NCBI GenBank assembly: GCA_965217195.1
Contig: CBDCHL010000003.1
Span: forward strand, 124,001-188,000
DNA from: UBA6623 sp965217195
GTDB taxonomy: Bacteria > Acidobacteriota > Terriglobia > Bryobacterales > UBA6623
DNA length: 64,000 bases
Direction of reading: 5' to 3'
The number at the start of each line of letters is the position of its first letter. Positions within the stretch are counted from its first letter, which is position 1. Positions 16,412-24,812 of this stretch are shown here, piece by piece. Below the pieces are notes generated by a model. It saw only the letters and a list, made by a program, of their open reading frames with translations. It had not been told where the DNA came from and did no database searches. Position numbers and translations under genes: made by a program.

Positions 16412-17315
16412 ATGACGGAAGTCGAAATGTCGGTGGTGGTTCCGGTACGGCGGGCGCCTCGGACAGCGGTGAAAACGATCACCGAGCTACTCGCACGTGA
16501 CGGACTCGAAGTCATCGCCGTGGTTTCGACCAACGACCCAACGAGTTTGCTGCTTCGACCGTTGCGGGAATGCTTTCCTCGTTTGGTTATCGCCGACCGA
16601 GGTAAGCGGAGAGTGGTCGGTACCGCAGCTTCGCGCGCGGGGTATTCGTCAGGCACGCGGCAGACTGATCGCAGTCACCGAAGACCACTGCTCGGTGAGC
16701 GAGAGTTGGCCGGCCGCCCTGGCGCCCGCGCTCGACGATCCCAAAGTCGGCGCGGCGGGCGGCCCCGTCGTGAACGGCAGACCGCGGACGGTGTTGGATT
16801 GGGCCGTCTACTTCTCTCGCTACGCGGCCGTGATGCCGCCGGTTCCGCGCGGACCAACAGCCGCACTAGCAGGAAGTAATGTTTGCTACCGCGGAGAGGT
16901 TTTGCGGTCGCTGGTCGAGACCTATCTCGAAGGATTCTGGGAGCATGAGTTTCACCAAGAACTCGGGCAGCAGGGCCTTTCGCTGTGGTTCGAACCCGAC
17001 GCCATTGTCTCCCACGGCAAGCCTTACGGATTTTGGCAGTATTGCCGGCTGCGATTCCGTCACGGACGGTGTTTTGCCCATCGGCTGAGCGAGAAATTGA
17101 CGGTGTGGCGTTTCCAAGCGAGGGTCTTTGCCTGCCCGATCGTGCCGCTACTCCTTTGGCTGCGGACGGCAAGGGCGGTTCTTTGGAAGGGGGGCCACAC
17201 CCGGCAGTGGCTTTTTGCTTCGCCCCTGGTTTTTCTCTTTCAGATGATGTGGGCGGCGGGTGAGTTCACTGGTTACTTACTTGGGGGAGGAGAGAGCTGT
17301 TCGCAAACCGACTGA
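16412..17315 (+). pseudogene. Family 2 glycosyltransferase with an internal frameshift
   Basis: Two overlapping frames together spell one GT2 enzyme. From 16412 the first frame gives 'MSVVVPVRRAPRTAVKTI' and 'CFPRLVIADRG', the N-terminal nucleotide-binding part. From about 16600 the next frame continues with 'WSVPQLRARGIRQARGRLI' and 'AVTEDHCSVSESWPAAL', then an acceptor-binding part and hydrophobic C-terminal segments (about 220-270). The switch lies between about 16590 and 16620 and equals one extra base, or two missing. It is either a genuine inactivating mutation or a sequencing error. Start is uncertain (16412 or 16427). The sugar donor and acceptor are unknown. Confidence 0.7.
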
Positions 17316-17644
17316 TGCCCCGATCTGCTCGAGCACGTGGCAGAGCCAGGCGAGATCCTCCGTGAGTGTCGCCGTATGATCGCAACGAACGGAACTGTCT
17401 ACGTAGCGGGCAACAATCGTTATTCGGCTGCGCCGGAACCTCACGTGAGGTTTTGGGGCGTGGGGTTTCCGCCGTCCCGGTTGCAGCGTGACTATGTCCG
17501 TTCGTCGAGTGGCCACTCGTACGATAGGCTGCGCCTGCTGTCGGTGCTGAGGCTGCGCGCCGCGCATCCAATGTACAGCCCGAGTGGGCCCCGCGGCCAA
17601 CGCGGCCAAATCCCCGGTCAAATGAATGACAAATCAAACCTATA
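17316..17644. other. Intergenic region upstream of the DUF1080 gene
   Basis: About 330 bases with no supported gene. TATAAT at 17641-17646 overlaps the first ATG of the next gene; if it is a real -10 box, the transcript would be leaderless and translation would begin at one of the later in-frame ATGs (17657 or 17660). Confidence 0.3.
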
Positions 17645-18301
17645 ATGATGGGGCTCATGATGAGCGTCGTTGCCGGCATTCTATCCCTCCTGTTTCTCGT
17701 CTTACCGGGCAACACGCACAACAGGCTGACCAGCGCCGAAAAGCAGCAGGGCTGGGAGTTGCTGTTCAACGGCCGCAATCTCGACGGATGGTACGGCGAA
17801 CCGCGGTTGTGGAAGGTCGCCGACGGAATGATTGTCGGGTCAAGTGGTCGACGCCTACGCCGCAATACATTCCTGATCAGCCGCCGAGAGTTTTCTGATT
17901 TCATTCTCAAAGTCGACATCAAGCTCACCAACCGCAACAGCGGCGTGCAGTTTCGCAGTAAAGTGTTGCCGGCTCATACCGTTCGCGGCTATCAGGCCGA
18001 CGCCACGCGGGGCAAGGCTTGGGGCAACTTACACGGCGAGAACACCGGTCGCCGCGTTATCGTCGACGGCTGGACCGGCAAGGGCGAAACGGTCGTTCGG
18101 ACCGGAGAATGGAATCATTACGAAATCTATTGCGAGGGAGACCGCATTACGCTGACGCTCAACGGCCTGGTGACGGTCGACACGCGCGACGATATGTTTC
18201 GCCGGGGAGTCATCGGATTCCAGTTGCATCGCGGGCAGCCTATGTCGGTCGCCTTTCGAAACGTAAAGATCAAGCCGCTGAATCGGAGTCCAATCGACTG
18301 A
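17645..18301 (+). CDS. Secreted DUF1080 protein (3-keto-disaccharide hydrolase family)
   Basis: The 218-residue protein has a signal peptide (MSVVAGILSLLFLVLPGNTHN) and one DUF1080 domain with a concanavalin-like beta sandwich. Typical words are 'WELLFNGRNLDGWYG', 'WKVADGMIVG', 'LISRREFSDFILKVDIKL', 'NSGVQFRS', 'GYQAD' and 'WNHYEIYCEGDRITLTLNG'. Members act on 3-keto-glycosides or bind carbohydrate. It is followed 48 bp later by a sugar phosphate isomerase/epimerase, matching the usual neighbourhood of glycoside 3-oxidation pathways together with Gfo/Idh enzymes. Four in-frame ATGs occur in the first six codons, so the exact start is open. Confidence 0.88.
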   Translation: MMGLMMSVVAGILSLLFLVLPGNTHNRLTSAEKQQGWELLFNGRNLDGWYGEPRLWKVADGMIVGSSGRRLRRNTFLISRREFSDFILKVDIKLTNRNSGVQFRSKVLPAHTVRGYQADATRGKAWGNLHGENTGRRVIVDGWTGKGETVVRTGEWNHYEIYCEGDRITLTLNGLVTVDTRDDMFRRGVIGFQLHRGQPMSVAFRNVKIKPLNRSPID

Positions 18302-18349
18302 TCCGCGGCCGCAGTTGGCCACCGGCGCCACCATCAGGAATCAACCATC

Positions 18350-19255
18350 ATGAAGAAAATCGCACTGGGTAGTTGGGCTTTTGCCTTTGGCCCCTACGCC
18401 TCCGATCCCGTTCCGTTCGAGAAGACCGCCGAGCGGATGGCCGCCGCCGGGTATGACGCCATCGAGATCTGCGGGATTCAAGAGCACGTTACTCTCGAAG
18501 CCTACCCGACTAAGGAGTCTCGAGCCGAACTCAGCAAGATGCTCGACGACCTGGGCCTCGAACGTGCCGGCTACGGGGGTGACCATACCGCCTTCGACCC
18601 GACCGAGCCCGAGAAGAAAGAGGGCTATCTCGAACACTTTGCCGGAACGCTGGAACTCTGCACCGATATCGGGGTCCGCGATATTCGCGTCGACACTGTC
18701 GCGCCGCCCAGAAAATATAAGGACGACGCCGAGCACCAGGAGGCCAAGTCGCGCCTTGCGGAGGTTTTCCGAGAAGCAGCCGAGAAAGCACAGCAAGCCG
18801 GACTGAGAATGCATTGGGAATTCGAACCCGGATTCATCTTCAACAAGCCGTCGGAAATCGTCGAGCTTCACACGTTAGTCGATCACCGGAATTTCTACGT
18901 CATGTACGACACCAGCCACGCCTACATGTGCTCGGTCGTCGGTGCCCGCCAGCACGGCAAGAAGGAAACCCTAGCGGGAGGTATCGAGGAACTGCTCGCC
19001 AATCTCGAAGGCAAGGTCGGCGCGATCCACTTGATCGATTCCGACGGTACGCTCCACAACGACGAGACCAGCACCCATAACCCTTTCGGCACCGGGAACA
19101 TCGATTTTCGATCAATCGCGCCAAAGCTGCTCGAAGTCCCCAACGTCGACTACTGGACGATCGACATGTGTTTCTGGCCCGGGTCTTGGCAGTTGGTCGA
19201 GTCGCAATTGGCCTACGTGAAAAAGCTGCTGGCGGAAACCGCCACGGCGGCTTAA
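18350..19255 (+). CDS. Sugar phosphate isomerase/epimerase (AP endonuclease 2 TIM barrel)
   Basis: The 301-residue cytosolic protein starts 'KKIALGSWAFAFGPYASDP' and has TIM-barrel features: 'AAAGYDAIEICG', 'DLGLERAGYGGDH', 'GVRDIRVDTVAPP', 'LRMHWEFEPGF' with a metal-binding Glu, 'FYVMYDTSHAYM' with Asp and His, 'GAIHLIDSDG' and a late 'FGTGNIDF'. Such enzymes isomerise or epimerise keto-sugars using a divalent metal. It probably forms an operon with the DUF1080 gene (48-bp gap), and both may act on keto-glycosides. Substrate not known. Confidence 0.87.
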   Translation: MKKIALGSWAFAFGPYASDPVPFEKTAERMAAAGYDAIEICGIQEHVTLEAYPTKESRAELSKMLDDLGLERAGYGGDHTAFDPTEPEKKEGYLEHFAGTLELCTDIGVRDIRVDTVAPPRKYKDDAEHQEAKSRLAEVFREAAEKAQQAGLRMHWEFEPGFIFNKPSEIVELHTLVDHRNFYVMYDTSHAYMCSVVGARQHGKKETLAGGIEELLANLEGKVGAIHLIDSDGTLHNDETSTHNPFGTGNIDFRSIAPKLLEVPNVDYWTIDMCFWPGSWQLVESQLAYVKKLLAETATAA

Positions 19256-19321
19256 ATTCAGTCCGCCGAGTGCCCTTTATCCCTCCCGAACTGCTAGATT
19301 AGATGGCCGACGTCGATCGCC

Positions 19322-21073
19322 ATGACCGCCCCGCCTCCTGTTCCTGGAAAACGCCCACCGCCGCCCGACCCGCGAAGGGACGACGGCGTTGTGGAACCGC
19401 CCGCCCGCCTGCGCGGTATCCTGCGCGAAGTGGGGCCGGGGCTGATCATCGCCGGTACCGTGGTCGGCTCGGGTGAGTTGATCGCCACCACGAAGACCGG
19501 CGCGCAGGCCGGAATCTACCTACTGTGGCTGATCATCCTCGCCTGTCTCATCAAAGTCTTCGTCCAAGTCGAAATCGGGCGGCACACGATCACCCATGGC
19601 GAGACGACGCTGTCAGCCTTAAATCGGCTGCCGGGGCCGCGGCTTCGCGTCAATTGGCTCATCTGGTATTGGTTCGTGATGATGGCGGCGAACGCCGGCG
19701 GCATGGGGGCGATCGTCGGCGGAGTCGGTCAGTCATTGGCGCTGGCTTTCCCGATCACCGGCGACTACGGCCGGGCCATCCAGCTCCCGTCCGAACTCGA
19801 GCTGAAGCGCTACATCGCATGGAAAGGCGACATCGACCGCGGTAGAGCCGAGTTGGTGAAGTTGAGCGCCGACGAGCAAGAGCGGGTTCAACTGGGGCAG
19901 AAGTTGCTCCGCGAGCGGCTGGATCGCTTGGACCGAGATGCGGACCGGCGGGGCGCCCAAGCCCTGAAGGCCGTTTCCGCTTTGATCGCGGCCGAGCGCC
20001 TGGAAAGCGCCGGCGCCGGACAAGCCGTCGCGGACGCCAAGGCACGAGTCAATGCCCTGCTCGAGCCTTCCACTTCCGACGACTGGTATTGGGCGATTCT
20101 TACGACCCTTGTTACCGTCACTCTCCTTTACTTCGGCCGCTACGGGATGATCCAGACCCTGGCGACGGTTCTCGTGGGATTGTTTACGCTCGTCACCATT
20201 GGTAATGTTGTCGCACTCCAATTCCACCAAACGTTTCACTTGTCGGCGTCCGAGATCTGGAGCGGTTTGCTGTTTCGGTTGCCCCCGGCCGGGGCAGCGC
20301 CCCCGGGAATTGTCGGATGGGAGATTGTGCGCCCGTTGGCGACCGCCCTGATGACCTTCGGCATCATCGGCATCGGCGGGACCGAGCTCGGCATCTATCC
20401 CTATTGGTGCATGGAAAAGGGCTACGCGCGATTCACCGGGCCCCGCCGACAAGACGCCGCCTGGGTTGCCCGAGCCCGCGGATGGATGCGCGTCATGCGC
20501 TACGACGCCTTCATCTCAATGGTCCTCTACACCACGGCCACGGTGGCCTTTTTCGTGATGGGCGTCGCGGTCATGCACAAGCAGGGGTTGGACCCCGCCG
20601 GGATGCGCATGGTCAGCACGCTGCTGGAACAATACGTGCCGGCGTTTGGCGAGTACGCCCGTTGGCTTTTCTTGTTCGGCGCGGTCGCGGTGCTGTTTTC
20701 GACGTTTCTTATCGGGAACGCCAGTACCGCCCGGCTGCTGACCGATGTGCTGAAGGTCTCGCGGTTGATGAAGAGCGACGATCCCAAGACCCACGATCGT
20801 TCGGTGGTGTGGTTTTCGGTCGCGCAGCCGATTGTCGCGCTCGGGGTTTTCACGACCGGCGCCGATCCGGTAGCGTTGGTGTTGATCAACGGCCTGACCC
20901 AGGCGATCATGTTGCCGTTGATGGGGCTGGCGGCGCTCCATTTCCGCTTCCGGGAAATCGACGTTAGGCTCAAACCGGGCCGATGGTGGGATCGCATGCT
21001 GCTGCTTTCCTGCCTGGGCCTCCTGATCGCCGGCGGCTGGCTGGCCTGGTCGACGCTGATGAGAGTTTTCTGA
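19322..21073 (+). CDS. Divergent Nramp-like divalent metal transporter
   Basis: This 583-residue integral membrane protein has about 11 hydrophobic segments with Nramp-like order. Where canonical Nramps have DPGN in TM1, this protein reads 'IIAGTVVGSGELIATTKTG' (GSGE, residues 49-52). Where TM6 has MPH, it reads 'IIGIGGTELGIYPYWCMEKG'. Both metal-binding motifs are therefore absent, as in Nramp-related Mg or other transporters. A charged insert of about 100 residues (about 155-250), rich in Glu/Arg/Lys and probably coiled coil, lies between early TM segments. A Pro-rich N-terminal tail precedes TM1. Substrate cannot be inferred from canonical rules. Confidence 0.8.
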   Translation: MTAPPPVPGKRPPPPDPRRDDGVVEPPARLRGILREVGPGLIIAGTVVGSGELIATTKTGAQAGIYLLWLIILACLIKVFVQVEIGRHTITHGETTLSALNRLPGPRLRVNWLIWYWFVMMAANAGGMGAIVGGVGQSLALAFPITGDYGRAIQLPSELELKRYIAWKGDIDRGRAELVKLSADEQERVQLGQKLLRERLDRLDRDADRRGAQALKAVSALIAAERLESAGAGQAVADAKARVNALLEPSTSDDWYWAILTTLVTVTLLYFGRYGMIQTLATVLVGLFTLVTIGNVVALQFHQTFHLSASEIWSGLLFRLPPAGAAPPGIVGWEIVRPLATALMTFGIIGIGGTELGIYPYWCMEKGYARFTGPRRQDAAWVARARGWMRVMRYDAFISMVLYTTATVAFFVMGVAVMHKQGLDPAGMRMVSTLLEQYVPAFGEYARWLFLFGAVAVLFSTFLIGNASTARLLTDVLKVSRLMKSDDPKTHDRSVVWFSVAQPIVALGVFTTGADPVALVLINGLTQAIMLPLMGLAALHFRFREIDVRLKPGRWWDRMLLLSCLGLLIAGGWLAWSTLMRVF

Positions 21074-21439
21074 CGCGAGTGGTCCTGGGAACCGAGAAGA
21101 TTTCTTAATAGATTCCTCTTGACGTGCGGCGGATCTAGGTGCACAGTTGACATCGCCCAGGTGACTTCGGAGGGAAAAGCGGGCTTCGGAGGTTGTAAGG
21201 TCCGCGGCGCTTTCGTGCTAAGGCACTGTTACAGTCGTACCTCCTTTAGGCGTCTGGGCACTTCTTTGCCCGCCGATTTATCACTCCTTCTCGCCTGCTT
21301 CGGTAAGACCAAGCCGCGCGACCCGCTCTGCCGGCACGCTATCCTTTGAACCGGGCGCCACATTGTGCGACCCGGACTGCGGGAAGCCGGGGCCACACGC
21401 AGGATCAACTACCGTCTCCGGTACCTCCTCCACGGAACG
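21074..21439. other. Intergenic stretch
   Basis: About 365 bases without a supported gene between the transporter and the cytochrome. Short open readings here lack ribosome sites and family resemblance. No repeat or RNA gene is seen. Confidence 0.4.
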
Positions 21440-21910
21440 ATGCGACGAGGGCTCCCTTTTCAGGGCGTGATTGCTCTATGTGCCGCCGTGCTGCTGGTCG
21501 GCTGCATGGCCTCGGTTCGCCGCGCCCGCGTTGCCGACCGCGATCCCGGCGAGCCGCTGTTCGCGGCCTACTGTGCAGCCTGCCACCAGTACGACGGACA
21601 AGGAGTCGGGCAGGCGCCACCGCTCGAACACGCCCCTTGGGTAGTCGGCCCGCCGGACACGCTCATCAAGATCGTCCTGCACGGGGTGCGCGGGCGGATC
21701 GAAATCGCCGGCAAGGTCTACGATCGCGAAATGCCGGGCTTCGGCGAGATTCTTTCCGACCGAGAAACGGCGTCGCTGCTGACGTTTGTGCGCCGCCGCT
21801 TCGGAGGACCCGGCGAGCCGGTCACGCCGGCCGCTGTCCGGGGAGTTCGGTCCGCGCACGCGGAGCGAACCGACTACTGGAGGATTGAAGAACTTCCCAC
21901 TGCGCCGTGA
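21440..21910 (+). CDS. Lipoprotein c-type cytochrome, mono-haem
   Basis: The 156-residue protein has a lipoprotein signal (FQGVIALCAAVLLVGC) and one cytochrome c domain. The haem motif is CAACH in 'LFAAYCAACHQYDGQGVGQ', and the distal ligand is probably Met in 'YDREMPGFGEILSD'. It would be tethered to a membrane and transfer electrons, often to or from a dehydrogenase. The start at 21440 is chosen for the signal peptide. Its stop is only 8 bp from the stop of the gluconate-dehydrogenase small-subunit gene on the other strand, so the two are convergent and not an operon, though the pairing of functions is suggestive. Confidence 0.85.
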   Translation: MRRGLPFQGVIALCAAVLLVGCMASVRRARVADRDPGEPLFAAYCAACHQYDGQGVGQAPPLEHAPWVVGPPDTLIKIVLHGVRGRIEIAGKVYDREMPGFGEILSDRETASLLTFVRRRFGGPGEPVTPAAVRGVRSAHAERTDYWRIEELPTAP

Positions 21911-21918
21911 TCGCCGGC

Positions 21919-22467
21919 TCAAACGTATGTATCGGGGACGCCGTGCTTGTTCAACTCGTCGATGCCGATCTTCGAGGTGTAGTAGCCCTCGACGGTCAAT
22001 TGCTTGACTTGCTTGAAAAACCGCGCGCCTGTTTTCAAGTCAGGCAGGTTCGTATCGTCCAGCGTTTTGAGCAGAGCGACTTGGTCATCGGCGCTTAAGC
22101 GTGCGAAGGGCTGCTTGTGCCGGCGGCGGGCGTACCCGTCGAGCCAACCCAGACCGCCCAAAAACTCCTCCCGGGGCCCCGCGGCGCCGTCGTTGAGAAT
22201 TAGGTCGATATAGGCTGTGACACCGGCTTGCTGCGCGCCGGGCGTATCGGTTGCGGGGATGATCAGCTCCGAGAGAATCGTCACCGTCTCGCTCTGGTGC
22301 GGGTCAAACAGCAACGGCTTCCAGGCTTCGGAAGCAGAGGCCTCGGCGGCTGCCGCCGAAGCTGCCGACGCGGCCGCGACAGAAGCGTGAGAATGACCGG
22401 CCGCTGTGCCGCTGATGGCGGCGCCGGTTCCGAGCAAAGCGGATTTGAGGACGTCTCGTCTCTTCAT
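21919..22467 (-). CDS. Gluconate 2-dehydrogenase subunit 3 family protein, Tat-type leader
   Basis: This 182-residue protein begins MKRRDVLKSALLGTGAA, a Tat-like signal (one Arg pair followed by a hydrophobic stretch), then an Ala/Ser-rich linker and the subunit-3 domain: 'LFDPHQSETVTILSELIIPATDTPGAQQAGV', 'YIDLILND' and 'FKQVKQLTVEGYYTSKIGIDEL'. In known systems this small subunit escorts a GMC-type FAD dehydrogenase through the Tat pathway. No GMC subunit is in the window, so this copy is an orphan, or its partner is unlinked. No clear ribosome site assigns the start, but the family begins here. Confidence 0.87.
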   Translation of the reverse strand: MKRRDVLKSALLGTGAAISGTAAGHSHASVAAASAASAAAAEASASEAWKPLLFDPHQSETVTILSELIIPATDTPGAQQAGVTAYIDLILNDGAAGPREEFLGGLGWLDGYARRRHKQPFARLSADDQVALLKTLDDTNLPDLKTGARFFKQVKQLTVEGYYTSKIGIDELNKHGVPDTYV

Positions 22468-22814
22468 GGCGCTCGGTTGCGATGCCGCGGGGGGAGCTAC
22501 CTCGTATTGTATCCCGTGTCGCCGAATTAGGTGTCGACGGAGTGCGTTTACTGCTCACATTCATATCGTGCACCCCGGGGAGAGCGAGCCGATTCACCGG
22601 GTGATGGCGGAAAGGAATCGAACCGCTCCTACGCCCCTCTGCGGGGCTTTCGTTGTGTTGGAAGTTGACCCACGGTTTCGCTTCGCTTCTCCGTGGACTA
22701 CTTTCCTTGCCCCCTCCGGGGGGCCAGTCGCGACCACATGGTTCGGCGATCGGCAACACGTCGCTCCGTCACGTCCCGTGATACGCTGGTTTCGCGTCGC
22801 TTCGCGGGCATCCG
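22468..22814. other. Intergenic stretch
   Basis: About 350 bases with no supported gene. It contains a tRNA-like fragment (see rejected items) and a weak GCCCC/GGGGC stem followed by TTTC near 22633-22650. Confidence 0.35.
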
Positions 22815-24104
22815 ATGAATTCCGAGACTCCACAATCTCTCGAACAACTCAGCCGCTCAATCGCAGAGGGCCGATGCACTCCGCTGGAGGCTGTTGAACG
22901 ATGCCTTGAACGCATCCGCGAGCGCGAGGCGGACGTGCTGGCTTGGTGCTACCTGGCCGACACCGAAGCTCGCGAACAGGCGCGGCAACTCACCGAGGAA
23001 CTTCGATCGAGCGGCCCGCGGGGCCCGCTGCACGGCGTCCCTTTCGGGGTGAAAGATATCTACGACACTGCGGGCATGCCGACCGAGTGGGGAACGCCGG
23101 TTCACAAAGGGCGCGTGCCGGTGGCTGACGCGGCTTTGGTCGCTCGGCTCAAACAAGCGGGCGCGATTGTCCTGGGGAAGACGCATACGACCGCGTATGC
23201 TTATTTCGATCCCACCCCGACAAGGAATCCACATAACCCGGCGCACACCCCGGGCGGGTCATCGAGCGGCTCGGCGGCGGCCGTGGCCGACGGCATGGTC
23301 CCCTTCGCGCTCGGTAGCCAAACGCAGGGTTCGGTGCTGCGCCCGGCGTCGTTTTGCGGCATCACGGGGTTCAAGCCAAGCCACGGTTGCTTACCGGTCG
23401 AAGGCGTCATGCCCTTCGCGCCGACGCTCGACCATCCCGGGCCGTTTACCCGCACCGTGGATGACATGCTGTTTCTTTGGGGGGCGATGAATCCCGGTTG
23501 TGACCCTGGCGACGGCTCGGCTGAGAAACCCGGCGAACCGCGCTTCGCCGCGCCCCCGTGGCCCATCGAAGGCACCCTCGACCCGGAGATGCAAACGTGT
23601 TTCGACGCCTACCTGGGAGGGCTGGACGAGCGAGGTTTCGACGTCGAACGTGTCAGCCTCCCCAACAGCCTGAACGCGTTGCCGGAGAACATCCAAACGG
23701 TGATGAATTACGAGGCCGCCCAAATCCATGGGGAAGATTTTCGGCGCCACGGAACGAAGATCGGCCGCAAGCTGGCCCTGCTGATCGAAGCCGGGCTGCG
23801 CATCGGCGAAAGCGCCTATCAACAGGCCTGCGGTGCACTCGACAAGGCCCGGGTGGAGTTTGCCGCGGCGATGTCCGACGGACGGATCTGGATTACTCCG
23901 GCCGCGTTGGGCTCGGCCCCGGCGGGTCTGGAGACAACCGGCGATCCCCGCTGCAATGCCCCCTTTACCGCGCTGGGGGTGCCGGCGATTTCGTTTCCCT
24001 TTGCGACAGCTAAGAACGGGCTTCCGCTGGGATTGCAATTGGTTGCCGGGCGAGACGAGGAATCTCGCTTGTTGGCGGCGGCGTCTAAGCCGGCGATGGT
24101 TTAA
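22815..24104 (+). CDS. Amidase signature family protein
   Basis: The 429-residue cytosolic enzyme belongs to the amidase-signature family, which hydrolyses amide bonds with a Ser-cisSer-Lys triad. The Lys is Lys80 in 'GVPFGVKDIYDTAG'; the Gly/Ser-rich signature follows as 'PGGSSSGSAAAVADG' (about 147-160); the nucleophile is Ser173 in 'GSQTQGSVLRPASFCG', where the usual text is GSDTGGSIR-x-PA. The Q-for-G change next to the nucleophile is uncommon. The protein is slightly short and ends 'RLLAAASKPAMV'. It is a lone gene, convergent with plsY. Substrate unknown. Confidence 0.9.
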   Translation: MNSETPQSLEQLSRSIAEGRCTPLEAVERCLERIREREADVLAWCYLADTEAREQARQLTEELRSSGPRGPLHGVPFGVKDIYDTAGMPTEWGTPVHKGRVPVADAALVARLKQAGAIVLGKTHTTAYAYFDPTPTRNPHNPAHTPGGSSSGSAAAVADGMVPFALGSQTQGSVLRPASFCGITGFKPSHGCLPVEGVMPFAPTLDHPGPFTRTVDDMLFLWGAMNPGCDPGDGSAEKPGEPRFAAPPWPIEGTLDPEMQTCFDAYLGGLDERGFDVERVSLPNSLNALPENIQTVMNYEAAQIHGEDFRRHGTKIGRKLALLIEAGLRIGESAYQQACGALDKARVEFAAAMSDGRIWITPAALGSAPAGLETTGDPRCNAPFTALGVPAISFPFATAKNGLPLGLQLVAGRDEESRLLAAASKPAMV

Positions 24105-24151
24105 GACGGGCTTTCAGCGGAGGGAAATGCCGGCGGGCGGACGATGTGCCG

Positions 24152-24736
24152 CTAGCGGAGCGCCCAGAGATTGCGGAAGTTCCGCTGGTGTCGCCATGCC
24201 AGAAAGAGCGTCATCAGGGCGGCGTTCTGAACGTCACGCGGGCTGCCGTAAAGCCACATCAGCACACTGAAAAACACCCAGGTCGCGATCGAGCCGATCA
24301 TCCCCGCTTCCAGCCAACCGCGCCGCCCGGCGAGAACGCGGATCAAAAGAAAGAACCCCAACGCGGTCGCCGCCCATTGTGGGTACAACACCAACATCAC
24401 GCCCGCCGATGTCGCAACGCCCTTGCCGCCGTTGAATTTCAGCCAGGGCGAATAGCAGTGGCCGAACACTGACGCGAACCCGAACAGCCAGCCGAAAGCT
24501 TCCGGTGCGCCCGTCACCAAACACCACCACACCGGCAAGAAGCCCTTCCCCATATCGCCCGCCAACGCGATTGCGGCCCGCGCCTTGCTCACCCTCAGTA
24601 CATTGTTGAATCCTGGATTGCCGGACCCGACCTTGCGAATGTCGATCCCCGACCCCCACATCGCAACAATCGCGAACGGAATCGACCCGGTTGCGAAACA
24701 GCCGAGAACTTTGAGGAGATAAGTGGTTTCAAGCAT
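24152..24736 (-). CDS. plsY: PlsY acyl-phosphate:glycerol-3-phosphate acyltransferase
   Basis: PlsY makes lysophosphatidic acid from acyl phosphate and glycerol 3-phosphate in the membrane. The 194-residue product has about six hydrophobic segments and the three family motifs in order: 'GSIPFA' (usually GSIPFG), 'GSGNPGFNN' (usually SGNxGATN) and 'GHCYSPWLKFNGGKGVATSAG'. All three motifs depart a little from the usual housekeeping sequence, so this could be a specialised paralogue. It lies 76 bp downstream of the ACP-FAAL-acyltransferase fusion gene on the same strand, which points to a lipid-assembly operon. Confidence 0.9.
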   Translation of the reverse strand: MLETTYLLKVLGCFATGSIPFAIVAMWGSGIDIRKVGSGNPGFNNVLRVSKARAAIALAGDMGKGFLPVWWCLVTGAPEAFGWLFGFASVFGHCYSPWLKFNGGKGVATSAGVMLVLYPQWAATALGFFLLIRVLAGRRGWLEAGMIGSIATWVFFSVLMWLYGSPRDVQNAALMTLFLAWRHQRNFRNLWALR

Positions 24737-24812
24737 CGAGTTTCCGCCGGAACCGAACGGGGAGGCTCGCCCCAGTTGGCTTCCGTCGGTCGGCGGGGCC
24801 CGTCGCTCGCGC

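Noticed and set aside
21440..22467. Cytochrome c and gluconate-dehydrogenase small subunit as one operon
   Set aside because: They are on opposite strands with convergent stops, so they are not co-transcribed.
22604..22660. tRNA-like fragment on the minus strand (GGTTCGATTCC followed by an acceptor-like end)
   Set aside because: The T stem does not pair and no anticodon or D arm can be drawn; it is a degenerate fragment or coincidence.
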